From Pelomyxa schiedti (lineage: Eukaryota; Evosea; Pelobiontida; Pelomyxidae), in NCBI GenBank assembly GCA_020536535.1, contig JAHLWZ010000571.1, forward strand, positions 1,830-65,829: DNA of 64,000 bases. Direction: 5' to 3'. The position numbers were made by a program, and so were the translations under genes. Shown here piece by piece: positions 1 through 11,663 of the stretch (its first letter is position 1; each line of letters opens with the position of its first letter). The notes below the pieces were generated by a model. It was given only the letters and a program-made list of their open reading frames with translations. It ran no database searches and was not told where the DNA came from.

Positions 1-1325
1 TTGTTTTGTTTTTGTGTGAATTTAGGAGGTGGGTGTGTGTGTGAAGAAAGGAGCAACGAGACAATACCTAAAGTGAGAGTGAAAGGTGACCCTGAGATGT
101 GCTGCCACACCTTCTCTTTGTTGTTGTCGTTGTTAGAACTGCAACCTTTCTCCACCACACTGCCTGCTTGTGATGCTGCTCGTGGTGATGAGAATGAACC
201 TTCAACAGCCAAAACCGCGTTGTCCATCACAACCTTTGGTTCCACATCCACAACAACACCCCTCAAATCTCCTCTTCTTCCTCCTGTTTCTGTGTCTGTT
301 GCAATGTGAGTGAGTTGTGTCCTGTTTGTTTGTTTTGAACCTGCACAAGCAGCAGAATAATCAGAAGAACAACCAATTGACACGATTGCAGCAGTTTGTG
401 GTGTGACACTCACACGCCACTCAAGGTGCTGTGAACATGTCTCCAAGTCAACATCTGCAACGGGCTGGCCACCAGTGTTCATCAACTGTGGTTGGGTGAG
501 TGAGCGTTGACGTGTAATTCTCACCAACAACAACACTAACTCAAGTTGGCCACACCTTGATTGGGAGAGAAAGCCTCTGTCCAAGAACCAAAGTGGTTGA
601 GAGATTCTCAATTTTCGATTTGCTGATGTCAACTTGATTTTTCTTTGTTTTAGACAGAGAAGAGAACGAAAGGCAAAACACACAAACCTTGGGTTGCAGT
701 GACAAGGAAAGGGCAACCAGGGAGGGGAACCCACGATTCCATGTTTGGCCAAACAGCAGCCTCAACAATCAAGTGATATTTTCCACCATGTTGCAATGTG
801 AACTCCACTTCGTCGGGCCTGTCACACATGGTGAAATTATGGCCGTTGGCTGACACATCACAAGCAGGAGCATAGGAAGTGGTGGAGGAGGAGAGATTTG
901 CAGTCGAATCAATGGGTCCATCAGCAGTGGAAACAACCCTGAATCTGGTTTGAATCACCTGTGGTGTGAGAACACCAACGCTGCTGCTGGAACCTCGTCT
1001 TGTGTCATCGTCAGTGGGTACGATCGTTCCATCTGAAAGATTCATCTGGATTGATTGATTGTGTGTGAGTGTGCCGGCTCTGTTTTTACAATGGGAATTT
1101 GAAAACAAAATACACACAGTGAGGTGTATCTTGAATGGTTTTCCAACGGTGTGAAAGTGATGACTTCCCGAAAAAGGGAATCAGGGTGTCGGCCGTGAGC
1201 GACCCACAGAAGTCTGACAACTTCTGGGAATTCAATGACACGTGATGCTGTGCTGTGGGTCCACTGAATACCTGGAATTCGTTGGAAGAACCTGGGCTTA
1301 TAAGCAACGCACACTTTCACCACAC
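1..1325 (-). CDS. Filamin-type repeat protein, 3' portion (runs off left edge)
   Basis: The minus strand carries exons that end twice in the filamin-repeat signature: PLPGCPFLVTATQ near 690-740 and HISGSPFTLTL near 75-110. Between them lies a long segment (about 470 down to 90) with the typical GGQPVADVDL strand. Filamin repeats are Ig-like actin-crosslinker modules that usually end in GSPF followed by a beta strand. Visible introns are about 628-693 (GTTTGTGTG to ATCAAG) and about 500-560 (GTGTGGCC to ACCACAG), both keeping frame. An exon at 1040-810 (MNLSDGTIVPTDDD) precedes the first repeat. An upstream exon around 1130-1320 is plausible but its frame is unsure. The gene continues beyond base 1. 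No actin-binding CH domain is in view, so it could be another Ig-repeat cytoskeletal protein. Confidence 0.5.
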
Positions 1326-1329
1326 CTCC

Positions 1330-4300
1330 ACCAGATCAACTAAAATAAATAAACACTTTGTTTCCTCTTTATCTTGCTTCAGTACGAACACATCCGTCAC
1401 TCCCTGTCAGTATACTCACATCTGGAGGTGCGGTTCTGACAGACCTGAATCATGGTCTGGTGACACAGTTGCGTGACAAACACCCAAGTAGGAGCTGATA
1501 CCACCCCTGGCAAGAGACAGGACCGCTGTGGTGGAGGACATAAGCACTACACAGAGTTGCCTGAGGCACTGGAGGGAACAAGGTGGAAAGCGCCAGCTAT
1601 CTCCTTTCATGGTCTGACTAAGAAGCTGAGTGGAAACTACCTGCGGAATACAACCAGAATGAAGTTACCTGCATTGGGACAGGAGAACACCAGCGGCAGT
1701 TGGAATGACTGCTGGTTGTAGTTTTTCTTTCAGAAACCTGAGTTTCGGCAAGTATGAACTGTGGAGGGAATTCTGCCGGCAATGGTTGCCCACTTTCATT
1801 ACAAGGAACTGCAAGTTGTTGTTGGTTATCAACACACAATGACCAGCCGATTCTACCACATGTACTTGCAGTAACCTGCTCAGAGTTTGGCGTGATCCCG
1901 CATTGTAAGCGGCACTTGACGAATTACTGTGATGCAAAGCTGATCCTGCCTTGAGATGAGAGGTGCACAGTTTTGTGGTAGAAATTGCCACGTCAGGATT
2001 GATTTCTCTGTACTGGAATAAGTGGTGGAAGAGTGCGGTGGTGATAGCCAGGGCTGCTCCAAGAGAACTGGAGGTAACAGCCACGAGACTAGGAAAGGTC
2101 AAAAGAAGGAGAGGAAATTATCTTTACCTTTGCGAATTCCTAATGGAACCAAATTGTGGGAGTTCTTGGGGTTCCGGTAATAGAACAAGGACAGGATGAG
2201 AACCTAGATGCTGAACCGGTTGGCTGCGCATAGAGAAATGCGGCAAGACAGTGGATATTAGAAAGGATGCCTTACTATGCGAGCTTCGAGATGGAACAGC
2301 TGCGGCTTGGAATTGGAATTACAAGAAGACCAGCTGTAGCAGCACTCCGGCACTCATCCACAACTGCAAAGGGGATTAACTTGGTACTGGGTAGTTATTA
2401 CATACATACAAAACCGCAAGTCACTCAAAGCCAACAGCAAATGCTGGGAAGGTAGACTGCCATGAGCAGTTGGTCCGCAGTGAGTAGTGTGGATGGGCTG
2501 TAGAAGTGAGGGAGAACACCCAGCAATGGGAAAAAGCAATGCGTCATGAGAATCTTCAAGTGTGAGCAATGAAGAAGAACCGGGAAGGACTGCCTGATAG
2601 TAAAATAATCAGAGCTCTGAATAAAGGTGACAGCTGGTAACAAGAAAGGCACTGTTGTTGGAGCAACAGCCAGGACAGCTGTTCACGAGAAAGGCACTGT
2701 TGTTGGAGCAACAGCCGGGAAGACTGGTAACAAAGTCAGTCTCCTGGGCCACCACCACTAAAGATTGGCGGTGGTTTGCAATGCTGGTAACGAAGTGACA
2801 GCATAAGCTGGTAACGGATGACAGCAAAGGCTGGTAACGAAGTGACAGCCAATGACTGGTAACAGGACAGTCAATCAGAGCAGTCCATAATGCAACTGGT
2901 AACAGGGCAGTTGCAAAAACCTAAAACTTCATTAGCTCACACAAGAAAACTTCTCTAACATACCCGCTAATTAAGATAAAAGTACAAAAGAAGAGACCGT
3001 TACAAGGAACAGCATAGACCTAGCAACGAGCCTATATACTGTGACAATGTCACACCAAAACCACGGGAGTTACAGCATACACTGCAGCAACTGGTGGCAT
3101 CAAGATTCGTCTACAGTGAAATGAGTCATTACAGCAAGACGGAAGGAGAAAAAACCTGGAATGCCATGGGACTCAGAAAAGCCACCAGAGTAAGTTCAGC
3201 AGATGGCAATACAGAAGGCTTGTACAATTACTTGAGAGATGCGGCTGGGAAAGAATGAGTTGACAAACACTGGCAATGAGGCATACCCATGAGAGTTGCA
3301 CAAATACAATCAACTCACAAGGCACTGTAAGCATGACCAAATGCAAGGCCAGAGAGCAAAATATCAAGGAATCCCAGCGATTAAGTTGCGAAAGTGATGT
3401 TCTGCCAAGTCCTTGATATTCAATATCCTGAAGTTGGATCACAGTCAATTGTATTGGTCTGCAATGCAATGCTTGCCATCTCATGTTTGTGGAAAGGGAA
3501 TATCCCTGTGGTGCTCTGAGTATCTTATCGCTCGGCTTATGTGTCACGAGTTTTGGTGATTAATCACTTCGATCTGCCATCGGGAGTCCCCAGTCCAATC
3601 CCCAAGTAGGAGTGGCGGTCTATGTTCCAAAGGATCACCTCAGGAAGGCCAGAACTGAGTACCAGCGATTTGTGCATCTGGAAGTTGTGTGAAAACTGAA
3701 CCGGGTGTTAAAGGACACTATCACATGTTTTCCTTCCAAAAAATGCAACATCGATTTACAGTTTTGCCTTGACAGAGTGAAAAGGATGAAAAATAGTAAT
3801 AGCACAAGTCAAACAGCAAAGGGACTGCCTTCAGAAAGAAAAGGTCCAGGAAGCAGCGAAAAGATACAGGGTTGTGAAACAATGTACTGGCAGACCAAAC
3901 CCCATGATGGTGAAGATAATTTTGGGGCTCATTCCACTTTGTATCATCTGTTGTGGTGTTTGGTTTCTCTGCCATAGGAATATAGGGGATCTTGCTTTTG
4001 GTGTTAGTCAACCACAAGAGGGTTGTGATGTCAAAATACAATGGCAGCATGGCAGCCCTTGACAAATAACGCACGCCAATACCATGTCAGTGTAGTGGGA
4101 AAAGGATAAAAAAAAAAAAAAAAAGTACAAGGATAAAGGGGTGAAGGGGCACACGGCAGACCCCTAAATCAACCCCAAGTTTCTGAATAACTTGCAGCAA
4201 GTATCCTGGGAATATCGTCTGAACTATTGGATGTGATGCCACTTGTGGAAACATATGATACAATCGAAATTCAACTTGTACAATGTAACATCAAACAATG

Positions 4301-5180
4301 CTTTTGGTATTGCAGAGAAACAATAAGAAAACTGAAACCTGGAGTTAGCGACATTTGACACACGGTCTGTGCCTATACCGAGCAATTTTGTCGGTTGCAA
4401 GAGACTGCAAGGTTTTCCTTGTCTTGGTTTTTCATCAGGGAAAATATGGGCTCTTGTAGAAGCAGATGTTGCAGCCGCTCACCTGAGCTCATCACCGATT
4501 AAGCAGGAGATGGGTGGCATCCGGAGCCACTCGGCCCTCCAAGCGGGACTGAGGCCCCACCCGAGTTAAGCTGACAACTACGAACACGAGAACGAAGCCG
4601 AGGAAGAGGAAGCACAAGGAAGGCGGCCCCGTTTGGGTTACACTAGGCCTCAAATGTTTCAAATGCGACCGATCTGCCACCAGCGTCGCGCCACTGTTGT
4701 TCGAGTCTGGTAACATGGGAGGAGAAGCGCAGCGAGTGACCACGAAGGGGAGGGAGGATGAACGACGAACCACCACTACAGCGCTTGACTATTATGGGAT
4801 GCCGTTTCAGCCACCACTGGGCACACAGGCACGACAAAAAATCGTTTGATTTTGATTTTTCTGCGCCGAGCTTTTTTTAGCGTTAATTCACGAAGTTTCA
4901 AGTGCTACGAGGTTGTTCGGTAGTCGACGATGACGTGCAGAGGCAAGCACCGAGTGGGTTACCTGCCCCGCAACGATGTACCGTTCTCTTGGTGTTTCGA
5001 AACGCCCACGACAACCTCCAGGGTGGTAATATGCTATGCTGACGGTTGCTGCACTCACCCTTGGGTCTCCATATTCAGCCAGTTCTGGACAAGTCACAAT
5101 GTCTCATGCGAGGAGAACTACCTGAGAACTTGAGAGCCTACATAGATAGCTATTCTCTCCATCTGCCGCCACGGACTGCA
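1330..5180. other. Gene-poor region, no supportable gene
   Basis: No open frame here has the composition, intron pattern or recognisable motifs of a gene. The stretch is AT-biased and holds the CTGGTAAC repeats near 2630-2910 and an A run of about 19 at about 4109. Several medium ORFs on both strands (for example 3547-3173 minus) look like chance or decayed repeat sequence. I suspect old transposon debris but recognised no transposase, reverse transcriptase or integrase motif. Confidence 0.4.
2630..2910. repeat. Degenerate tandem repeat built on CTGGTAAC
   Basis: The octamer CTGGTAAC recurs about seven times in 280 bases at irregular spacing, mostly followed by a purine-rich stretch and GACAG. 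Within it, a 42-base unit containing the small hairpin CTGTTG-TTGGAG-CAACAG occurs twice (about 2650 and 2697). It does not keep an open frame on either strand, so it is not an obvious coding repeat. Confidence 0.6.
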
Positions 5181-5658
5181 CTAACTCAAGCGGAATTGCA
5201 AATTATTCTGGAGGTCATATTGAGGTGTATGCAAGCCGTAATCAGGCTGGACACTCACATAATCCTGAGGAGGAAACAAGACGGCTCTAACCTTTCTTTT
5301 CATGATTAGTAGTTTCTCCATATCGAATTGAAAGGTTACCTGCAGTTGGCCTTCAAACTGACAAACAAGTTCTTTGTTTCCAGGCAGCAATGCAGTCGAT
5401 CTTCTTTTTTTGATGCCTGATGCAGATGAATACCAACGCCACACATGGTGAGTCCCAGGAGGAATAGAACCCAATGCAGATATAAGGAAATTTTTCAGGA
5501 GGGCTGATTCTGAAAATGGAGTCAGGAAACTATGTGGAAATCGCACTCTAATTGTAGATGAACCTTCACTTCCTTCAAACTCAATGAGTAATAACAGTAG
5601 TAAATTCGCACTTACCACTCATATCGGTTCCAGAAATAATCTCAGTGATCTTCGCCAT
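5181..5658 (-). CDS. Small protein of unknown function, possible ubiquitin-like fold
   Basis: The start ATG is at 5658-5656 (MAKITEIISGTDMS). A 43-nt intron (about 5615-5573, GTAAGT donor) joins in frame to GSEGSSTIRVRFPHS, and exon 2 runs to about 5340. A second possible intron (GTAACC to GGTTAG, 5339-5287) would end the protein near 5242; without it the frame stays open to 5181. The strand pattern TIRVRFP followed 10 residues later by an F and an amphipathic helix resembles UBX/ubiquitin-like domains, but this is only a pattern resemblance. Total length is about 105-160 residues. No neighbour suggests a pathway. Confidence 0.4.
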
Positions 5659-5659
5659 G

Positions 5660-6700
5660 TAAGGAATCATCTTACAGCAAGTGGAGAAAGAGATAAATAA
5701 CGCAGTCCAAGCTTAGCATTCAGTCAAGCTGTAAGGAGAATACCCAGATGAGCTGCTATGATGAGACTGTTTCTAATAATTCCAAGCAAATTTGTAAGAG
5801 TTTATTCCTATTGGGCCAAGTAAGATGCATGAAGGGCAACCACTCAGCACATACTTCTAGTTTTTTTTTTTTACAAGCACAGAGATCAGGGCAGTATCCT
5901 GAAGCCATCATTACCAGGAGCGTTCTGTAATCTCAGAAGTGCTGAAGCAACGATGTGGGAGCCCGGCACCACAGGATTCCCCCTATAACGACGTATTCTC
6001 TTGGTTAAGGAAGCAGTGCACCCATAAGTACAACTCAAAGTAATTTATGAAGTACTTATGGTCACCAATTAGGGCAATCCACGGGTCAAACCCCAAAAAA
6101 GGTTGCAAAGAACATTGCATTGAAGTGATGTAAGTCCACAACTATGGCTTTCAATCAGTGTCTCAATGACTCTTTACCTTTATTTGGCTTCGTTGCACAA
6201 TGGCAAGAAACCAGGTTTTTGTTGGGGGGTGTTTTTCCCAACAAAACCCCGATTTTTCTCCCACCAACTCTGTTCCCACACTACCCACAGGCACCTTTCC
6301 CACTGTTGTGCATGGGAGAACGTTGTGTTCTTCAGTTCTCCCCATTTGTGCTTACTATAGTCTGAGGTGTTTCCTTGTGGCACGGATCGTGTTAGTGAAA
6401 CAAACTGTGTTGTTTCCAGCCAGTAAAAAACTCCGTCACCCAACTTGGTATCCCCAGTAAAACACAACACAAAGCCACAACAGTTGCCACAAACGACCAG
6501 TGACTGATGGTGCCGCGCATATCTGTAGGCCAGGGGCAGTCATTTTACATAGAGGAAAAACCACATGATGTAATTTAGGGTCATGCGACACTTTGTATCC
6601 TGCAGTCAAAAACACCAACCATAGGTCCCACATAGTGTTTAAACAGCCCAAAAAAGTGTTTCCCCGCAGTTTCCATGCTACATTGCGCACTACAAGCCCC
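5660..6700. other. Intergenic with a dispersed repeat copy
   Basis: No gene supported. It contains the dispersed repeat at about 6010-6200. Immediately after it lies an imperfect in-place inverted repeat (about 6213-6256), in which GGTTTTTGTTGGGG faces CCCAACAAAACCCC. The remainder shows no coding signature. Confidence 0.4.
6010..6200 (+). repeat. Dispersed repeat, copy A
   Basis: This block starts at GCACCCATAAGTACAACTCA and ends near TTTATTTGGCTTC. It is closely similar to 62886-63060 on the same strand, and its right half matches 25812-25713 on the minus strand. Shared landmarks are CAAACCCCAAAAAAGGTTGC, a conserved GTGATGTAAG and TGTCTCAA. Copies are diverged (roughly 80 per cent by eye), so they are not assembly duplicates. 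Confidence 0.75.
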
Positions 6701-7059
6701 TCAGACCCAGCGGGCATCAGTTCTCAGAAAAAAACTCCTAGACAGAGGGTGGAGGCAGGGGTGCAGCGGGCGGGCGAGGGCCGCAACCCGCGGGTTGTCG
6801 CTGGGAAGCTGAGGAACAACCTGGGCAACACCGCCACGCAGGGCAAGGGGCTCCGGCGCGGACCGAATCGAAACCAATGACACAGCAACAGCCAGGGAGG
6901 GTCGCCATAGACGTCCTCCCACCACATCCCGTCGATTGCATCGCTGATAAGCTGCAACATGTGGTTTTCGTTAACGGACAGCGACATTACAGCGCTTTTT
7001 GCGCCGCACCTAACGTGTGTCCCGCGTACAAAAGCAAACAGTCTCTCGCGGTTCCGCAC
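6700..7059 (-). pseudogene. RCGA-family fragment, N-terminal part
   Basis: The minus frame reads LFAFVRGTHVRCGAKSAVM followed by a leucine-rich stretch and IDGMWWEDVYGD. This matches the N-terminal module of the intact family member at 40489-41841 (F-A-L-L ... RCGA ... MW). There is no ATG at the head of this frame, and after GDPPW the GC-rich continuation (6740-6900) does not resemble the rest of the family in any single frame. I read it as a decayed copy. The family has no function that I recognise. Confidence 0.5.
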
Positions 7060-7454
7060 TTTGTAACCTTTCTTTAGCGTGACCGTTGGTTGTTGTGGTT
7101 GTTGTGGCGGTGGTGGTTGAGGTGTGGGTCGTCATGTTGCCCATTTCATTGAAACACTGTAAGTGAGAACACCGGTGTATTGAGAATCACCAAGAATACT
7201 TCTTTGGTTTGATAAGCCTCTCGTTCCCATTTGAGGTGTGTGTGTGATAGTGTCTGTGGTACAACGGCGGGGGATTCAAGGAAAGGCCGTTCCTGATGAT
7301 TCTCGGAACTTGCTCTCTGACAGGTTGGGGCCAGTCTGGAGTCTCTGTTGAGTTTACTTGACACCTTCTGTGCCAATGACAAACTGAGTTAGATCAGGAA
7401 GTGGATGTGTTGTGGTGCCACACAAGAGATATATTTCTACCAAATCCTTCATCA

Positions 7455-7646
7455 TCAACCAGCAACCTTCCGTAGGTCACCGTGCACATCCTCATTCCAC
7501 ATGGCATCGAGCACCTCGCCAATATTCACAATGATGTCGTTGAGTCGACAGCCAAGAGGCATCACCGCGCCGTTGGCACCACATCTGACGTGTGTCCCGC
7601 AAACAAAAACAAACAACGGTGCACGAACTTGGTACAGCCTCCGCAC
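7455..7646 (-). pseudogene. RCGA-family fragment, N-terminal part
   Basis: The minus frame reads LFVFVCGTHVRCGANGAVM, then IGEVLDAMWNEDVHGD. It is clearly paralogous to the fragment at 6700-7059 (roughly half the residues shared by eye, with the same HVRCGA and MWxEDVxGD landmarks). The frame has no ATG and closes at 7455. The next 300 bases on the minus strand (7382-7146) hold another open frame that could be a further decayed exon. It lies just upstream of, and on the opposite strand to, the acyltransferase start at 7741. Confidence 0.5.
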
Positions 7647-7740
7647 AACTACAGTGGTATTTGCTGGTCTTCGTCACTTGTGATGCTCCTTGAAAAAAAC
7701 TTTTCCGAGATTAATTTTGCTTAGTCTTGTGCACACTTTC

Positions 7741-9770
7741 ATGTTTGTGGTTGTTACTACAGTACTTGCTATTGGTGGTCTGGTTTGCTGGTGTTGGTTA
7801 CGCGGTACAAGGAGGAAATGTGGTTGTGGCACTAGGGTTGTCGGGAAGTGGTCCGTGATGCCGTCATGGTCGTCCCTGAATAATAATACCGCTGGAATAA
7901 GCTGCCAAGATGGAAGAAGTGGTGAGGAGGTTGTTGTTGGACAAGACGTTGTGATGGCGAGCGAACAGGGGTCGCTCATGCGGCTGTGTTTCAGGTTCAA
8001 TGGGATCGCGTGTGGTGAGAGCATGGCATCGTCACTTCAGGCTCTGGTTGACAGACACCCTCAGATGTGTGGCTCCTTCACGTGGTCAAAAAGAGGTATT
8101 GTGTTTATTGTACTTTCTTTTTCTACCCCGTGAACACTACTATGAAGCGCTTGACGATTACTAAATGTCATTATGGGTTATAACCAGGTTTTCCCTTTTT
8201 TCAAATCGCACAGACAACAAGAAGGTTCTTGAATTGGTGTGGGGAGGCAAGGACTTCAAGTGGTCTCCCGTCATGTTTACTGTTTCAGAATCACCAAATA
8301 AATGCCCACCTTGCACCCGTCACCATGTGTGGCAGCATGTGCCATCATTTCCCCGAGGGTGTTTCATGGCTGTCCACCTGGTGAACTTCACTGGTTCCAA
8401 ATGTTCCCTCATGCTGGTTGTGATCAGCCATACCTTCACCGACGCTGCTGGCGTGCGTATTCCCCCTTCTCTCTCAAGCCGTTCCCACAATACAACAGTG
8501 GATGAACTTATTTGCCGAGTGGTCTGGATTGTGCCAGGGCAGTGAACATGTTCCTGGCCGCCAATTGACATTCACTCGATTCCCAAATATTCTTCTCAGT
8601 GAAATTGAATGCACGGAGGTGGAAAAACGCGCTGGGTACAGTAAACCCCATACACAAAAAGACCTCAAGGCTTTATGGTCACACTGGATGAATTGGTCTC
8701 CTCTCTCCTCAATTTTTGCTCACCTGTTATGGTAATGTTCCCTCTGCAGTACCAATTTTAAGTACTCCTCATCAAAAGCGCTGCCCCAAAGATGATCTAC
8801 GAGTATGTATTTTCACAGGAAACAGTTTTCCGATTCAACAGTGACTCTTTGGAAGGTAGTATGTTCTATCCATTTAATAGGCTAACGTTGAGTCTCTTCC
8901 TTTCATCAAGAATTGACGACGAAGTGTGACAACAACAAGTGTACGAAAAATAGCGTGCTCTACGCTCTGATTATTAGCTCGCTTCATCTTCTCTCCCCAC
9001 ACATCTCACGAAAACGCGGAGGGACTGGTGTGGTTATGCTGTTCGATTTACGTGGAGACAGGTTGTCAATGACTTTTCATTTGGTGTCACTAATTTGATG
9101 AAAGGTGTGGAACGTCAGTTCCAAAGGAATTTGTGGGTAATTCTCACCTGAATCTGCGCATGTGGATTCCAATCGAAACTCTGGACTGTGCTGCAGATGC
9201 ACTGAAAACGGAAGGCCCTCGGGGGTGTGTGGGAGTCCTTGCACCTCTATTTCAGTCTTGGCTGCAGAAACAAATGGTTGGAACAACCGGTGTTGAGCAA
9301 CTCTGTTGGTTCAGCCGGTAAAGTACTCAAATTTATTTAAATATTAAAAATTAAAACAGAGTGCACCACCTCGGACTGGATGACAAGCTTGGGATTGGTG
9401 CTGCTGGTGTTATGTGAGTTTACTCTCCTTTCTCCCTTTTTCTCACATGGCTTTCAGTTTAGATGGTGATGCCTTTCTTGACAGTGTGAGCACTTGGGAT
9501 TTTTTCCACTGTGGATTTAAGGGAACTAACCTGGCCAATTCTGCTCATGCACTGGACACAACACCACCACTTCTTCAAGACAACAGCCACCAACAACCAT
9601 CAGTTGTTACACCCATTGAAGTGTGCCTTCCCATGACTAGAATTGGGCTTTCATTCTTCATCCTTCCAGCCAATCCAAAAGGTGACAGGGATGTTTACTT
9701 GACACGGCCCAAGGTGCATATTAACTCTCTTACAACGTTGTGGTCTGCATTTGCATCGAAACTATACTAA
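7741..9770 (+). CDS. BAHD-like (HxxxD) acyltransferase
   Basis: This is likely an acyl-CoA-dependent acyltransferase of the plant/fungal BAHD (transferase, PF02458-type) superfamily. Exon 1 (7741-8095) begins with a hydrophobic segment (MFVVVTTVLAIGGLVCWCWL), perhaps an ER membrane anchor, then SSLQALVDRHPQMCGSF, the usual N-terminal helix. Exon 2 (8214-8452) ends with the catalytic motif HTFTDAAG (HxxxD). A 46-nt intron leads to exon 3 from 8499 (FAEWSGL). An exon near 8785-8855 (exact start uncertain) and 8911-9061 follow, the latter ending LFDLRGDR, which joins exon 9105-9317 as the classic R...P..F/Y.GN strand (SVPKEFVGN). The last exons are 9360-9413 and 9458-9770. The usual DFGWG motif is replaced by the region around FHCGFKGTN, so substrate and activity are uncertain. 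Confidence 0.7.
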
Positions 9771-9874
9771 ACAAAATAGAAACTGTACCGAGATTTATTC
9801 AGATTGTTGCATAAAGTTCAGCACTGTGTGGTGCATTGTGCGGAAGTAATCTTCAAAGTAGCCCACTGCATGTA

Positions 9875-10340
9875 TTACGAGGAGGTGCTGAGTTGTATGT
9901 CATCCTTCCTTCCATGGTCAGGTGGTAATGTGGGTTGACGCAACAGCCAAATTCCTGTGACGGCGTCACACAAGTCAATGTAGTGCTTGTGCTGGATGGC
10001 AACGCACCCATTTGCAGCACAGAGGTTCAAGTTGAAGCCCGGGAATACACGCACAGGGTGAGCCAAGTCCTCCGTCGAGAACACGAGGCACTCAGTTACA
10101 TGCCTGTGTGGATCGTACCACCGTTGGTACGAGGGCCTGACAAGCTCAGCGAAATGAGTGGCATCAATCTTGCGGAACTGTGAGTTTCGGCGTTCTGATG
10201 TGTGCAGCAGCACTCTGTTTGGCCTCAGTGCCCAGACGGTCTCCTCGTTGTTACAATGGTCAGCATGCAGTACAATCAGTGTATGCTCTGACGAGCGTAG
10301 AACCATGTTTTCAGGGTGGCCTCGTCTCAGTCCCCCAGCC
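9875..10340 (-). pseudogene. RCGA-family fragment, C-terminal part
   Basis: The minus frame ends LSTSS-stop at 9875 and includes KIDATHFAELV, VFSTEDLAHPVRVF and DLCDAVTG. The equivalent segments in the 52.6-53.5 kb member read VDARHFVEYT, VFSTDDLAHPCNV and IIDAATGT. Its upstream part should continue past 10340, but there the opposite strand holds the N-terminal piece of another member. The copy therefore seems truncated by a rearrangement. No function is known. Confidence 0.6.
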
Positions 10341-10866
10341 CACATCATCAGAGCACAACACCAGATCTGCGCCCTGCTCACGTGCCACTATGTTCCCCGT
10401 CGCCGTTGTGGTCCATCCAGCCTCGTGAGCCTCGTGCCCGCACAAGTGATACGGGACGAAATTGGAGCACAGTGGGTGATGCGCGTGGAGAGGCGAGTCG
10501 TGATTGAGGGCAGAGATCTGGTGACGGTCGCCGAATTGTGGGACGCCGAGCTGTATCGGGACAAGGAATGCGAGCTGCAGCAGATGATGTTTGTTGGGAT
10601 TTCCGCGACGCTGGGCGTTGTAGAGCTCTGGGGCCGCGGGAGGGTGAACTCTGCATTCATATCTGGCGCGATGATCCGCGACAGCGGGTGGGTCGCCAAG
10701 GGCTGGGCGGCGGGGTCGCCGATTGGCTGGGGAGTTGCGATCCCATTCGCGGACTTTGTGAACATGAGGGTGTATGAGGCAAGGGCAGAGGGCTGGGGGG
10801 GCTCCGAGGTGGTCGTGTGCAAAGGCGGGAAGTGGGTAACTGTGTGGAAGAGCCCTCCCTCGCACG
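10303..10866 (+). pseudogene. RCGA-family N-terminal piece, interrupted by rRNA fragment
   Basis: From ATG 10303 the frame reads through QICALLTCHYVPRRRCG, PAQVIRDEIGAQWVMRVERR, VSI-like strands (MMFVGISATLGVVELWGRG), then GWAAGSPIGWGVAIPF and KGGKWVTVWKSPPS near 10860. This is the N-terminal half of the RCGA family. Right after the last family-like residues comes an inverted A-tailed piece of LSU rRNA (10869-10985), so the downstream half is lost. The frame itself is intact for about 185 codons and strongly GC3-rich, so the break is probably recent. Confidence 0.55.
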
Positions 10867-10868
10867 TT

Positions 10869-10985
10869 ACTTTTTTTTTGGGGTTGAGCTCTTTCCTGTT
10901 CACTCGCCGTTACTGGGGAAATCACTGTTGTTTTCTTTTCCTCCGCCTGCTAATATGCTTAAATTCAGCGGGTAGCCTCGTTCAT
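10869..10985 (-). rRNA. 5'-end fragment of large-subunit (28S) rRNA with A tract, probably a pseudogene
   Basis: Read on the minus strand, this segment contains the near-universal LSU 5' sequence CTACCCGCTGAATTTAAGCA, then GCGGAGGAAAAGAAA, GTAACGGCGAGTGAA and AGAGCTCAA. That is about the first 105 bases of 28S rRNA. After AGCTCAACCCC it stops at a run of nine A residues and then unrelated DNA. Real rDNA would continue for kilobases, so this is an isolated fragment. The terminal A run suggests retroposition of a polyadenylated rRNA piece. It sits within the RCGA-family frame of the opposite strand. Confidence 0.8.
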
Positions 10986-11264
10986 TTCTCTCAGAAATTA
11001 TGATAGCAGTACTAATGGCCGGTCTGATTGATTCCTTTCTTTCACTCTGTCCACACGATCTTATAAACAATTCAGTCAGGGCAATGCTGTCAAAGTGGCC
11101 GGTTTCCAGTTTGCCAACACAAAATTGTCTTCATAACACAGAATAGCAACAATTTCAAAGTTTGGGGTAGGTGGAATCTCATGAGCTTTGCACGAAAAAA
11201 AAGCCTTTATCCCTGGTTTGCCACTGCCACACACCCAGTCACCAGACACAGCACTTCTCCTCCT

Positions 11265-11520
11265 TCAGGTCCCACGAACACCCCCGAGCGGTTCGCAACG
11301 CCGAAACATACAATTGTGCCTCCCGTGGATGACTACCCTCCTCTCCGTGCGATATCTTGCGCGACGAAGGGCGGGAGGACCCTCGCGGGGCAGCGCCGCG
11401 AGCTGGCCGCGGGCAGAGAGAATGTGCTCGGGGGGCAACAGGGGCACGACGCACGCCAATCGGGGGGTCCCTGCGTCGAAGTGATGCTTGTTGTTGTCGA
11501 TCCTCACACACCTTTTCATT
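11265..11520 (-). CDS. Exon-like ORF, unknown
   Basis: From ATG 11520 on the minus strand an open frame of about 60 codons (MKRCVRIDNNKHHFDAG...) has strong GC preference at third positions like nearby real exons. It ends at a possible GTAGTC donor near 11330. No downstream exon could be identified before the rRNA fragment. It may be a first exon, an orphaned exon, or chance in a GC-rich patch. Functional identity is unknown. Confidence 0.25.
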
Positions 11521-11663
11521 GACTCCTAACGCGAAATTAATCTGAAACGAACAAGTAGATGGGATTAGTTGTGGTAGTACCCCTCCAGGTTCGGAGTCAG
11601 TACTCAGTCCCGTTTGAACAAGTCAAGTTGTGCTTTTTCACCCAATTTGGCTGCAGAAACCCA

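Noticed and set aside
2630-2910. CRISPR-like array
   Set aside because: Spacing is irregular, the repeat is only eight bases, and the genome is eukaryotic.
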